DNA from: Marinihelvus fidelis
GTDB taxonomy: Bacteria; Pseudomonadota; Gammaproteobacteria; Xanthomonadales; SZUA-36
Length of the DNA: 64,000 nt
Assembly (NCBI RefSeq): GCF_008725655.1
Contig: NZ_VYXP01000003.1
Location: 62,001-126,000, forward strand
Direction: 5' to 3'
Shown here: piece by piece, positions 1-8,799 of the stretch
Numbering within the stretch: the first letter of the stretch is position 1
How the letters are laid out: each line of letters starts with the position of its first letter
The notes under the pieces: model-generated
Told to the model about the DNA's origin: nothing
Databases searched by the model: none
What the model saw: the letters and a program-made list of their open reading frames with translations, nothing else
Position numbers and translations under genes: made by a program

Positions 1-468
1 GCCGATGTCCTGGGCCAGCAGGCGGCGCCCCGCGGGCAACACGTTCGCGCCCCTGGCGGTATCCTGGCCGCGCGCACGGACGTGATCGCCGGCGACCGGC
101 TGCTTCAGAACCCGCACGCCGTCATCATCGACGCGGCAGTTTTCCTGCATGGCCACGGCGTCGGCACCGTTGGGCAACTCGGCGCCGGTAAAGATTCGTG
201 TCACGGTGTGGGGCGTGTGATCCCCACCCACCTGCCCGGCGGCCACCCGCCCACCCAGCGGTAACGGTTGGTCCGCCCCGCGCCAGTCCGCCGCGGCCAG
301 GGCGTAGCCGTCCATGGCCGAATTGTCGGCCGGCGGCACGTCCACTGTTGCGACCAGCGGCACGGCCAGGACACGACCGCGCGCGGCGGCCAGCGGCACA
401 GGCTCCGAAGCGGGCGGCCCTGGTGCATCCGCCAGCAGGCGGGCGATGGCCTGCTCGACGCTCAGCAT
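1..468 (-). CDS. moeA: Molybdopterin molybdenumtransferase MoeA, N-terminal part (cut by window edge)
   Basis: Inserts molybdate into adenylylated molybdopterin, the last common step of molybdenum cofactor synthesis, in the cytoplasm. Only the first 156 residues are visible; the rest lies beyond base 1. The family signature DNSAMDGYA is at residues 48-56 and the [15 protein letters not shown] segment at 91-105. The ATG at 468 overlaps the end of moaB by 7 bases, so translation is probably coupled. It is the last visible gene of the formate dehydrogenase operon, which fits a dedicated supply of cofactor to FdsA. No missing residues are seen in the visible part. Confidence 0.93.
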   Translation of the reverse strand, partial: MLSVEQAIARLLADAPGPPASEPVPLAAARGRVLAVPLVATVDVPPADNSAMDGYALAAADWRGADQPLPLGGRVAAGQVGGDHTPHTVTRIFTGAELPNGADAVAMQENCRVDDDGVRVLKQPVAGDHVRARGQDTARGANVLPAGRRLLAQDIG

Positions 469-986
469 CCCACGGCGGCGCCCGTGTGGCAGACGAAATT
501 ACAGGGGCGATGCCGCGCATCCAGCTGCTCGGCAAGGATGCGGTTCCAGGCCGTGCGGCAAGCGCCGGTCGAGCCCGGCACGCAGAACACCAGCGTGCGG
601 TTGGCCAGCCCGGCGATGGCGCGCGACTGGATTGTCGAGGTACCGATTTCCTCGAAAGACAGTTGCCTGAACAGTTCGCCAAAGCCTTCGATGGGGCGGT
701 CGAACAGCGGCGCCAGCGCCTCCGGCGTGGAGTCCCGGTCACTCATGCCGGTACCGCCGGTGGTGATCACCACGTCGACCACCGGGTCGGCGATCCACGC
801 GGACACGATCGCGCGCATGGCGTAGATGTCATCGCGGCAGAGCTGGCGGTCGGCCAGCCGGTGCCCGGCGGCCGTCGCCAGCGATTCCAGCGCCGCGCCG
901 GACGTGTCGGTTTCGAAATTGCGGCTGTCGGACACCGTCAGTATCGCGACCCGCAGGGGAATGAATGCCTTCGCATTGTCGGCCAT
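462..986 (-). CDS. moaB: MoaB/MogA-family molybdopterin adenylyltransferase
   Basis: Likely activates molybdopterin by adenylylation ahead of MoeA. The protein has 174 residues, the usual length for MoaB. Visible signatures are ILTVSDSR (residues 15-22), TTGGTG (75-80) followed by RDSTPEA (84-90), SRAIAGL (121-127) and VPGSTGAC (137-144). It starts 31 bases after mobA ends and its stop overlaps moeA. In many proteobacteria MoaB is the paralogue of MogA. The sequence alone does not show whether this copy is the active adenylyltransferase, but its position next to moeA makes that likely. Confidence 0.93.
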   Translation of the reverse strand: MADNAKAFIPLRVAILTVSDSRNFETDTSGAALESLATAAGHRLADRQLCRDDIYAMRAIVSAWIADPVVDVVITTGGTGMSDRDSTPEALAPLFDRPIEGFGELFRQLSFEEIGTSTIQSRAIAGLANRTLVFCVPGSTGACRTAWNRILAEQLDARHRPCNFVCHTGAAVGC

Positions 987-1017
987 GTCGGCAGTCCTCG
1001 GGGAAAGTCAAAAATCT

Positions 1018-1671
1018 TCAGGCCTGCGGGTGACCCGGGTCAAGCCACTGCCGCGCCTGTGCCAGGTCTTCCGGTGTATTGACGTTGAAGAACGGCGGTG
1101 GCGAGGCCGGCGGCCAGGTGACGCGGACATGCGGCTGGGCATCGGCCACGCCCATCAGGCCCAGCCCACCGGGGTCGGCCAGGGCCTCGTCCACAGCCGG
1201 CGCCAGGTCGGTGTGCCACAGGGAAAAGGTCGGCTGCGGGTGGCCGTCGTCCTCGGCCATGGACAGGCGGACGCCGTCGCGCCGGGCTGCCTCCAGCAGT
1301 CGCGATGCCAGGTCCGGCGGCAGGAATGGCGCGTCGCAGGGGACCAGCAGCAGCCACTCGCAGCCGGTGTCCTGCTGCAGCCAGTGCAGCCCTGCCTGCA
1401 GGCCGGCCAGCGGCCCGCGGTGATGAGGCTCCAGGTCCGCCAGGCAGGCGCTGATCCGCTCCTGCGCCCTGCCCGCCGTGGCCGCGGCGTCTTGTGCCTG
1501 GCCGCCAGGCCCGGCCGCCAGCGCCAGCGGCCCGACCTGTGGCGACAGGCGCCGGATCACGTGCCCCGCCAGGGTGTCATCATTCAGCGACAGGCCCGCC
1601 TTGGCGGCCTGCCCCAGCCGCCGTGCCTGGCCACCAGCCAGAATCAGCCCGGCGACAGGCGCATCGTTCAC
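1018..1671 (-). CDS. mobA: Molybdenum cofactor guanylyltransferase MobA
   Basis: Transfers GMP from GTP to molybdopterin to make the guanine dinucleotide form of the cofactor that formate dehydrogenases use. It has 217 residues from a GTG start whose GTGA overlaps the fdsD stop by 4 bases. The nucleotide-binding loop LAGGQARRLG is at residues 11-20 with a lysine at 24. GPLAGL (87-92) and the metal-binding PCDAPFL (111-117) are present. The usual Asp before the loop lysine is replaced by Ala (QAAK rather than the common xDK), a small deviation. The context in an fds operon supports bis-MGD production for FdsA. Confidence 0.9.
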   Translation of the reverse strand: MNDAPVAGLILAGGQARRLGQAAKAGLSLNDDTLAGHVIRRLSPQVGPLALAAGPGGQAQDAAATAGRAQERISACLADLEPHHRGPLAGLQAGLHWLQQDTGCEWLLLVPCDAPFLPPDLASRLLEAARRDGVRLSMAEDDGHPQPTFSLWHTDLAPAVDEALADPGGLGLMGVADAQPHVRVTWPPASPPPFFNVNTPEDLAQARQWLDPGHPQA

Positions 1672-1892
1672 GACGCGGCCGTCTTTTCTGTGAGCTGCCG
1701 CACGCCAAGCAACGCAGTTTCCACGAGCTCGTCGCCGCCGCTATCCGCGTGCGCCACCAGCCGTTGGCGCATGGCCGGCGCCCAGAACCGTCGCATGTGG
1801 TCGGCCACGCGCACCGGCGCGTCGTCATAGGCCGCCAGGTTGCGGGCGATGTCGTTGGCCATGGTAACCAGGTGACGGAGTTCGGCATCCAT
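1668..1892 (-). CDS. fdsD: Formate dehydrogenase delta subunit FdsD
   Basis: A small 74-residue protein of the FdsD family, known in Rhodobacter and Cupriavidus to be needed for an active soluble NAD-dependent formate dehydrogenase, probably through the molybdenum cofactor step. Family features seen are the N-terminal LVTMANDIARNL helix and the HMRRFWAPAMRQRLV segment (residues 32-46). It sits 10 bases after fdhD and overlaps mobA. Assignment rests on these two segments, the size and the operon position. Confidence 0.88.
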   Translation of the reverse strand: MDAELRHLVTMANDIARNLAAYDDAPVRVADHMRRFWAPAMRQRLVAHADSGGDELVETALLGVRQLTEKTAAS

Positions 1893-1902
1893 GCGCCCGA
1901 GT

Positions 1903-2691
1903 CTACCCGTTTACGACGCGTCCGGGCGCGGTGTAAATGTTGTGCCGCCCCGGGCGCGCAAAGCCGACCAGGGACAGGCCGCAGTGTTCGGCATAGGCAA
2001 TCGCCAGCGCGGTGGGCGCGGACACGGCCAGCAGCAGTTCCACGCCGGCCATCGCGCACTTGTGCACCATTTCGTAACTGGCGCGGCTGGACACGACCAC
2101 GAACCCGCCACCGGGGCCCGCGGACGCACGCCAGCCCAGCAATTTGTCGAGCGCGTTATGCCGCCCCACGTCCTCGCGCGCCGTGACCACCCGGCCTCCG
2201 GCATCACACCAGGCGGCGCAGTGCACCGCGCCGGTGGCCGCCTGCAGCGGCTGGTTCGCCTCCAGGCTGGCCAATGCGGACTGCAAGGCCTGGTGGCTGA
2301 CCTGTAATTGCTCACCGACCTTCGGCGGCACCGCCATCGCCTGCTCCAGCGTCTCGGCCCCGCACAGGCCGCAGCCGGTGCGCCCGGACAGGTTGCGGCG
2401 CTGACCATCCAGCCGGGCCAGGGCGGTTTCCGCCACGGTCAGTGCCAGCTCGACGCCCTGGTCGCGCTCGATCACCCGGCTCGCCAGCAACTCACCGGCA
2501 TCGTCCAGCAGGCCCTCGGTCAGGCAAAACCCCAGCCCCAGTTCTTCCAGGTTCGCGGGCGTCGCCATCATCACCACGTAGGGCCGCCGGTTGAAACTGA
2601 TCGCCACCGGGCACTCCCCGGCGACCAGGTCTTCACCCGGCTCCAATCGCCCGTCCTGCCAGCGCGACAGGGTAGTGACCGCGGAAGGCAT
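1903..2691 (-). CDS. fdhD: Formate dehydrogenase accessory sulfurtransferase FdhD
   Basis: Passes sulfur from a cysteine desulfurase to the bis-MGD cofactor so that formate dehydrogenase becomes active. I chose the ATG at 2691 because it shares one base with the apbE stop (TGATG) and gives the usual family N-terminus. Upstream in-frame codons only translate apbE out of frame. In the 262 residues, the persulfide-carrying CGLC motif is at 107-110, with LGLGFCLTEG (51-60), TGAVHCAAW (153-161) and DVGRHNALDKLLG (174-186). The gene is fdsC in Cupriavidus nomenclature. Confidence 0.94.
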   Translation of the reverse strand: MPSAVTTLSRWQDGRLEPGEDLVAGECPVAISFNRRPYVVMMATPANLEELGLGFCLTEGLLDDAGELLASRVIERDQGVELALTVAETALARLDGQRRNLSGRTGCGLCGAETLEQAMAVPPKVGEQLQVSHQALQSALASLEANQPLQAATGAVHCAAWCDAGGRVVTAREDVGRHNALDKLLGWRASAGPGGGFVVVSSRASYEMVHKCAMAGVELLLAVSAPTALAIAYAEHCGLSLVGFARPGRHNIYTAPGRVVNG

Positions 2692-3764
2692 CACTGGCCC
2701 GGCTCCCCATCGGCCGATGGCACCAGCGCCAGCCAGGCCGGTGACGACCAGCTGCGCCACGGCCCGGCATTGGCTTCGCGGTACTGCAGGTGCACGGCCA
2801 GGTCCAGGCCCAGGGCCAGTTCACGGGCCCGCTCGGGCCCCTGTACCATCATCGTCGTCGCCCAGGCGTCAGCCAGCATGGCCTCGTCGGCGATCACGCT
2901 CGCGGCCGCCATCTCGTGCGTGACGGGGTGCTTGTGCCAGGGGTCCAGGATATGCGAGTAGGCCTGTCCGTCGGTTTCGAAGAAATTCCTGTAGGTTCCT
3001 GATGTCGCAACCGAATGACCCTGCAACGGGATGACCGGGCCGACCCCGGCTGGCGTGCCGGGCGGGGTTTCCAGAGCCACCCGCCAGGGCCCGCCGGCGG
3101 TGCGCGAACCGACCGCGCGCACCTCGCCACCGATCTCGACCAGGAAGCCCCTGAAGCCGTAAGCGCTCAGCAGTTCGGCGACCTGGTCGACGGCATAGCC
3201 CTTGGCAATACCACCCAGGTCCAGCCCGAGGCCGCGAACGGATTTCATCAGCGCCGGCGGCTCTTCGCGAAACGACAGCCGGGTCATGCCGGCCAGGGAC
3301 CCCGCCCCGCTGACCAGGTTGTCCGGCGGCGGTTCTTCGCGGCGGCCCCCGGGGCCAAAACCCCAGGTATCGATCAACGGCCCCAGCGTGATGTCGAAAC
3401 TGCCGCCGCTCTGGGCGGACACGTCCATGGCGGCCAGGACCACGGCCAGCGTATCGTCCGATACCGGCACCCACGTCGACGGCTGCGCGCGGTTAAAGCG
3501 GCTCACCTCCGAGTTGTCGATCCAGTTGGACAGGCGACTGTCGAGGTCGGCGAGCAGCGCGGCAATGGACTCGCTCACGGCCTTCGGGTCCACACCATGG
3601 CGCGGCGAGTGGGCGATGACCGACCACGAGGTCCCCATGGTCTGGCCGACGAAGCGCAGTTCCTCGCCCGGAGGCTCTTCGCAGCCCGCCAGCAATAGCG
3701 TTGCGAGCAGCAACAGGAGCACCTGGAGCCGCATAGATTTATTGCAATAAACAACTTTAGACAT
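2691..3764 (-). CDS. apbE: FAD:protein FMN transferase ApbE (lipoprotein)
   Basis: Covalently attaches FMN from FAD to threonine or serine of target proteins, outside the inner membrane. The N-terminus is a lipoprotein signal peptide ending LLLAGC with the lipid-modified Cys at residue 28. Family motifs are GQTMGTSWSV (40-49), SFDITLGPL (122-130), DLGGIAKGYAVD (182-193), HILDP (271-275) and the metal-site region ADEAMLADAWAT (292-303). The first ATG (3764) has only a weak Shine-Dalgarno; a second at 3734 would also leave a good signal peptide. Its place between fdsA and fdhD is unusual, and no flavinylation target of the FMN-binding-domain kind is visible in this window. Confidence 0.9.
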   Translation of the reverse strand: MSKVVYCNKSMRLQVLLLLLATLLLAGCEEPPGEELRFVGQTMGTSWSVIAHSPRHGVDPKAVSESIAALLADLDSRLSNWIDNSEVSRFNRAQPSTWVPVSDDTLAVVLAAMDVSAQSGGSFDITLGPLIDTWGFGPGGRREEPPPDNLVSGAGSLAGMTRLSFREEPPALMKSVRGLGLDLGGIAKGYAVDQVAELLSAYGFRGFLVEIGGEVRAVGSRTAGGPWRVALETPPGTPAGVGPVIPLQGHSVATSGTYRNFFETDGQAYSHILDPWHKHPVTHEMAAASVIADEAMLADAWATTMMVQGPERARELALGLDLAVHLQYREANAGPWRSWSSPAWLALVPSADGEPGQ

Positions 3765-3800
3765 TTATCTTAATATGCTGTTATACATGTATATTTTAGT

Positions 3801-6650
3801 CTACTTAATCGCGCGCTCGGCCAGGTGGCTCTGTTGCCGTTCACTGAAGGCGCGGTACCTCCGCTGCCATTCCGAAGGCTGCGTGACCCGGGTCACCTGC
3901 ACCGCCGTGACCTTGTACTCCGGGCAGTTGGTGGCCCAGTCGGAGTTGTCGGTCGTCACCACGTTGGCGCCGGTGAGCGGAAAGTGGAACGTGGTGTAGA
4001 CCACGCCGGGCTGGACCCGTTCGCTGACCACCGCGCGCAGCACGGTGTCGCCGGCGCGGGACTCGATGCCCACCCAGTCGCCATCACGCACCCCGCGGAA
4101 CTCGGCATCGTGCGGGTGGATCTCCAGCACATCCTCGCCATGCCAGCGGCTGTTCTCGGTCCGCCGGGTCTGCGCGCCGACGTTGTACTGGCTCAGGATC
4201 CGGCCGGTGGTCAGCAGTAGCGGAAACCGCCGCGTGGAGCGCTCCCCGGTGGGCACGAATTCGGTCACGGCGAAGAAACCCTTGCCGCGCACCATGGCCT
4301 CTGCGTGCATGGTCGGCGTACCGGCCGGCGCCGCCTCGTTGCACGGCCACTGGATGCTGCCCAGGTGGTCCAGCTTGTCGTAGCTGACGCCCTGGAAAGT
4401 GGGCGTCAGGCGCGCGATTTCATCCATGATTTCGGATGGATGCGCGTAATTCATCGCAAACCCCATCGCGTTGGCCAGCATCTGCGTCACTTCCCAGTCC
4501 TCGTACCCCGCCAGCGGCTCGATCACCTTGCGCACCGGCGAGATGCGCCGCTCGGCATTGGTGTATGTGCCGTTCTTCTCCAGGAAGGACGAACCCGGCA
4601 GGAAGACATGCGCGTAGCGCGCGGTCTCATTCAGGAACAAATCCTGCACGACCAGCAGGTCCAGGGCCCGAAGGGCGGCATCCACGTGATGCGTGTTCGG
4701 GTCCGACTGGGCCACGTCCTCGCCCTGGCAGTACAGCGCGCGGAAGCGACCGGCAATGGCCGCGTCGAACATGTTGGGAATGCGCAGGCCCGGTTCAGGT
4801 TGCACCGGCACGCCCCACTCGGTCTCGAACAGCGCCCGCACCGAGGCATCGCTGACATGCCTGTAGCCCGGCAACTCATGAGGGAACGAGCCCATGTCGC
4901 AGGACCCCTGCACGTTGTTCTGGCCCCGCAACGGGTTCACGCCCACGCCTTCCCGGCCCAGGTTGCCGGTCAGCATGGCCAGGTTGGCGATCGCCATGAC
5001 CATGGTCGAGCCCTGGCTGTGCTCGGAAACGCCCAGTCCGTAGTAGATCGCGCCGTTGCCGGCGGTGGCGTACAGTCGCGCCGCGGCGCGCAGCGTGTCG
5101 GCCTCGATGCCCGTCACATCGGCGACTGCCTCCGGCGACTGTGCCTGGTCCTCGATAAACGCACGCCAGCGCACGAACGACGGCATCTCGCAGCGCTGCT
5201 CAATAAACGCCATGTCCGCCAGGCCCTCGGTGACGATCACGTGCGCCATGGCGTTGGCGAAGGCGACGTTGGTGCCGGGCCGCAACGGCAGGTGAACATC
5301 GGCACGCACGTGCGGGCCGGCCACCAGGTCGATGGAGCGCGGATCGACCACGATCAGCTTCGCGCCCTCGCGCAGGCGGCGCTTGAGCCTGGAGCCGAAC
5401 ACCGGGTGGGCATCGGTGGGGTTCGCGCCGATGACCATGATCACGTCGGCCTGCGCCACCGAACGGAAGGCCTGCGTGCCGGCCGACTCGCCCAGCGTGG
5501 TCTTCAGGCCATAGCCGGTGGGCGAATGGCAAACGCGGGCGCAGGTATCGACGTTGTTGTTGCCAAAACCGGCACGGACCAGCTTCTGCACCAGGTAGGT
5601 CTCCTCGTTGGTGCAGCGTGAAGAGGTGATCCCACCCACCGAGTCCACGCCATGCTCGGCCTGGATCTCGCGCAGGCGGCGCGCGGTGTAGGTAATCGCC
5701 TCGTCCCAGTCGACTTCACGCCATGGCTGGTCGATCGAATTGCGGATCATCGGCCGGGTGATGCGGTCGGCGTGCGTGGCATAGCCCCAGGCAAACCGCC
5801 CCTTGATGCAGGCATGCCCCTCGTTGGCCTGGCCTTCTTTCCACGGCGTCATGCGCACGACCTCGCCGTCACGGGTCTCGGCACGGAAACCACAGCCGAC
5901 GCCGCAGTAAGCACAGGTGGTGACCTGGAAGGCATCGGGCTGCCCCTGGCGAATCACGGAGGTGTCTTCCAGCGCCGTGGTCGGGCAGGCATCGACACAG
6001 GCGCCGCAGGATACGCACTCGGAGTCCATGAACCCCTCGCCCTGGCTGGCCATGACCTGGGAGTCGAAGCCGCGCCCGTCGACCGTCAGTGCGAACGTGC
6101 CCTGGGTTTCCTCGCAGGCGCGCACGCAGCGATAGCAGACGATGCAGGCCGCGGGGTCAAAACGGAAATACGGGTTGCTGCTGTCGCAGGCGGCGTCCTG
6201 GTGCTCCGCCCCGCCGGCATAACGGCTTTCACTGACCCCCATCGACGCCGACATGTCATGCAGCTCACAGGCACCGTCACATTCGGCCGGGTGATCCGAC
6301 AGGTACAGTTCAATGACGTTGCGACGCAACCGCTCAACCCGCGGCGTCACCGTGCGCACCACCATGCCCGGCTCGACCGGCGTGGTGCACGACGCCGGCG
6401 TCCCCCGTCGCCCCTCGATTTCCACCAGGCAGACCCGGCAGGAGCCGAAGGCCTCCAGGCTGTCGGTCGCACACAGTTTCGGTATGTCGATACCGGCCAG
6501 CGTCGCCGCGCGCATCACCGAGCTGCCGGCCGCGACCTCGACCTCGCGACCATCCACGGTCAGGCGGATGGTCTCCGCCCCTGGGCCGGGTGCCGGCGTC
6601 CCCAGGTCGGATTGCGGGCGATACGGCTGAAGCTCAATCGGCTTACTCAT
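3801..6650 (-). CDS. fdsA: NAD-dependent formate dehydrogenase, molybdenum-containing alpha subunit FdsA
   Basis: Catalytic subunit that oxidises formate to CO2 at a bis-MGD molybdenum centre and passes electrons through iron-sulfur clusters to FdsBG. The 949-residue protein shows, in order: a 2Fe-2S domain (about residues 30-105), a His/Cys cluster segment, two 4Fe-4S ferredoxin motifs (CIVCYRCVRAC and CVSCGACVDAC), the CAYCGVGC cluster motif and the long molybdopterin oxidoreductase domain. The Mo ligand is cysteine (CARVCHSPTGYG), not selenocysteine. I prefer ATG 6650 to the GTG at 6656. No Tat signal is present, as expected for the cytoplasmic type. Confidence 0.95.
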   Translation of the reverse strand: MSKPIELQPYRPQSDLGTPAPGPGAETIRLTVDGREVEVAAGSSVMRAATLAGIDIPKLCATDSLEAFGSCRVCLVEIEGRRGTPASCTTPVEPGMVVRTVTPRVERLRRNVIELYLSDHPAECDGACELHDMSASMGVSESRYAGGAEHQDAACDSSNPYFRFDPAACIVCYRCVRACEETQGTFALTVDGRGFDSQVMASQGEGFMDSECVSCGACVDACPTTALEDTSVIRQGQPDAFQVTTCAYCGVGCGFRAETRDGEVVRMTPWKEGQANEGHACIKGRFAWGYATHADRITRPMIRNSIDQPWREVDWDEAITYTARRLREIQAEHGVDSVGGITSSRCTNEETYLVQKLVRAGFGNNNVDTCARVCHSPTGYGLKTTLGESAGTQAFRSVAQADVIMVIGANPTDAHPVFGSRLKRRLREGAKLIVVDPRSIDLVAGPHVRADVHLPLRPGTNVAFANAMAHVIVTEGLADMAFIEQRCEMPSFVRWRAFIEDQAQSPEAVADVTGIEADTLRAAARLYATAGNGAIYYGLGVSEHSQGSTMVMAIANLAMLTGNLGREGVGVNPLRGQNNVQGSCDMGSFPHELPGYRHVSDASVRALFETEWGVPVQPEPGLRIPNMFDAAIAGRFRALYCQGEDVAQSDPNTHHVDAALRALDLLVVQDLFLNETARYAHVFLPGSSFLEKNGTYTNAERRISPVRKVIEPLAGYEDWEVTQMLANAMGFAMNYAHPSEIMDEIARLTPTFQGVSYDKLDHLGSIQWPCNEAAPAGTPTMHAEAMVRGKGFFAVTEFVPTGERSTRRFPLLLTTGRILSQYNVGAQTRRTENSRWHGEDVLEIHPHDAEFRGVRDGDWVGIESRAGDTVLRAVVSERVQPGVVYTTFHFPLTGANVVTTDNSDWATNCPEYKVTAVQVTRVTQPSEWQRRYRAFSERQQSHLAERAIK

Positions 6651-6682
6651 GCGCACACCTATTCATGAATATCATTTCGTAT

Positions 6683-8215
6683 TTAACGGTCACGAAAATC
6701 TTCGGGAAAGTGCGACAGCGCGCTGCGTACCGGGTGCGGCGTCAGCCCGCCCATGGCGCATAGCGACCCGTCGACCAGGGTGTCACAAAGATCATTTAAT
6801 ACTTTAATATTATTCTCTATATCATTGTTGCCTATTATTTTATCCAGAACCTCAACACCACGAACCGAGCCCACACGGCAGGGCGTGCATTTGCCACAGG
6901 ACTCCAGCGCGCAGAAGGCCATGGCGAAGCGCGCCTGCCGGGCCATGTCGACGGTGTCGTCGAACACCACCACGCCGCCATGCCCGAGCATGCCGCCCAC
7001 GTCGGCGAAGGATGCGTAGTCCAATGGCGTATCCCACAGCGATTCGGGCAGGTAGGTGCCCAGCGGCCCACCCACCATCACCGCGCGCATCGCGCGGCCA
7101 CTGGCGGTGCCGCCACCGTATTCGCGCAACAGCGTCGACAGCGGCGTGCCGAACGGCACCTCGACCAGGCCACCGCGGGCAATGTTGCCCGACAGTTGCA
7201 CGGTAAGCGTACCTTTCGAGTCCCCCGCCCCCAGCCCGGCATAGGCCCCGGCGCCGTCGGACAGAATCGTCGAGGCCGCCGCCAGCGTCAGCACGTTATT
7301 GATCACGGTCGGCTGGCCGAACAGCCCCTTGATGGCCGGTAATGGCGGCTTGAAACGCACCAGCCCGCGACGGCCTTCCAGGCTGTTGAGCATGGACGTC
7401 TCTTCACCGCAGATATACGCGTTCGCGCCCAGCCGCAACTCGATGTCGAAGGCCTTGCCGGAGCCCAGCAGGTCATCACCCAGGTAGCCGCCGGCCCGCG
7501 CCAGCGCGATGGCCTGCTCCAGCACATCCCGTGCCCGCGGGTACTCCGAGCGCAGGTAGATCAAGCCCAGGGTCGCACCGGTCGCCAGGCCGGCAATCGC
7601 CATGCCCTCCAGCAACTGGTACGGGTCCGCCTCCATCAGCAGGCGGTCGGCAAAGGTGCCGGAATCGCCTTCGTCGGCATTGCAGGCGATGTACTTCTGC
7701 GCCGCCGGCGTATCCAGCACGGTCTGCCACTTGATGCCGGTGGGAAAAGCCGCCCCACCCCGTCCACGCAGCCCGGAGGCCTTGATCACGTCGACGATCG
7801 CCTGCGGCGCCATGCCGAGCGCCGCCTCTAATCCTTTGAAACCGCCATGCGCCATGTAGTCCCGGATCGAGACCGGGTCGATGACCCCGGCCCGCGCGAA
7901 GGTCACCCGCTGCTGCGTGGCCAGCCATTCGACATCGTCCGGCGCGCCCTGCGCCAGCGGGTGATCGCAGTCAAATGGAAAGCCCGAGGCGAACAGGCCG
8001 GGCACATCCTCGACATTTACTGGCCCGAACAGCCGCCGGCCACGCCCGTCCTCGACCTCCACCAGTGGCTCCAGCCAGAACGCCCCGCGCGAGCCGTTGC
8101 GGACCAGTTCGATGGGGATGCCGCTGCGCGCCGCTTCGGCAACGATGGCCGCGGCCACCCGGTCGGCACCCAGCGCCGCCGCGGTAGTGTCACGCGGCAC
8201 GAAGACGCGGATCAT
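6683..8215 (-). CDS. fdsB: NAD-dependent formate dehydrogenase beta subunit FdsB (NuoF-like)
   Basis: Diaphorase subunit that binds FMN, NAD and a 4Fe-4S cluster and reduces NAD+ with electrons from FdsA. It has 510 residues from the ATG at 8215, which overlaps fdsG by ATGA. The N-terminal 130 residues are a thioredoxin-like domain. The FMN loop GLRGRGGAAFPTG, the NAD site GANAYICGEETSML and the cluster motif ESCGKCTPCRVG follow. An AT-rich stretch at about 6783-6846 encodes a segment full of Asn, Ile and Lys with ATA and TTA codons, unlike the rest of the gene, but the frame stays open and the C-terminus is normal. Confidence 0.94.
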   Translation of the reverse strand: MIRVFVPRDTTAAALGADRVAAAIVAEAARSGIPIELVRNGSRGAFWLEPLVEVEDGRGRRLFGPVNVEDVPGLFASGFPFDCDHPLAQGAPDDVEWLATQQRVTFARAGVIDPVSIRDYMAHGGFKGLEAALGMAPQAIVDVIKASGLRGRGGAAFPTGIKWQTVLDTPAAQKYIACNADEGDSGTFADRLLMEADPYQLLEGMAIAGLATGATLGLIYLRSEYPRARDVLEQAIALARAGGYLGDDLLGSGKAFDIELRLGANAYICGEETSMLNSLEGRRGLVRFKPPLPAIKGLFGQPTVINNVLTLAAASTILSDGAGAYAGLGAGDSKGTLTVQLSGNIARGGLVEVPFGTPLSTLLREYGGGTASGRAMRAVMVGGPLGTYLPESLWDTPLDYASFADVGGMLGHGGVVVFDDTVDMARQARFAMAFCALESCGKCTPCRVGSVRGVEVLDKIIGNNDIENNIKVLNDLCDTLVDGSLCAMGGLTPHPVRSALSHFPEDFRDR

Positions 8216-8691
8216 TCGCCACCCTCCCGCTGCGCCAGGATGGCGTCGAAGCGCTCGGGGGTCACGCGCGCATAGACATCGTCTCCAATCCGGATCGACG
8301 GCGTGCAGGCGCAGTTGCCCAGGCAATACACGGGCTCGAGCGTGAAGCGCCCGTCCGCGGTGGTGCCATGCCAGTCCACGTCCAGGCGCTGGCGCACATG
8401 CGCCTCCAGCCGATCGGCGCCCATGGCCTGGCAGGCCTCGGCACGACACACCCAGAGGGTTTCCGAGCCACCGGGCTGCTGGCGGAAATCATGGTAAAAC
8501 CCGATGACGCCCTGAACCTCGGCCCGCGAGCGGTCGATTGCACGGGCGATGGCGGGCACTGCCGCGGGCGGTATCCAGCCCAACTCGGCCTGCACCGTGC
8601 GCAGGATCTCCAGCAGGCGGTCGGCCCGGGCACCATGGGTCGCCAGCGCGGCATCGACTGCCACCAGGATGTCCTCTTCAGCACCTGCCAT
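8212..8691 (-). CDS. fdsG: NAD-dependent formate dehydrogenase gamma subunit FdsG (NuoE-like)
   Basis: The 2Fe-2S subunit that pairs with FdsB, homologous to NuoE of complex I. In the 159 residues the four cluster cysteines are seen as CRAEAC and, about 40 residues later, CLGNCAC. The helical N-terminal half contains LGWIPPAAVPAIA and the GVIGFYHDF segment typical of the family. I took the ATG at 8691; an in-frame TTG at 8712 would add seven residues. It is the first gene of the fds operon and lies back to back with the antiporter gene, so the operon promoter should be in the 8692-8799 gap. Confidence 0.92.
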   Translation of the reverse strand: MAGAEEDILVAVDAALATHGARADRLLEILRTVQAELGWIPPAAVPAIARAIDRSRAEVQGVIGFYHDFRQQPGGSETLWVCRAEACQAMGADRLEAHVRQRLDVDWHGTTADGRFTLEPVYCLGNCACTPSIRIGDDVYARVTPERFDAILAQREGGE

Positions 8692-8799
8692 CTGCCCACC
8701 CAACCGCAACAATGAGAGCGCCAGTCTATCGCTCCAAATACCGGTTTGGCCAACGCGCCGCGTTGGGTAGAATGGTGCGGTCTTTGAAGGGGGGACCCC

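Noticed and set aside
198-1082. A 294-residue open frame on the plus strand
   Set aside because: Lies over moeA, moaB and the mobA end in the other direction; composition is typical of shadow frames.
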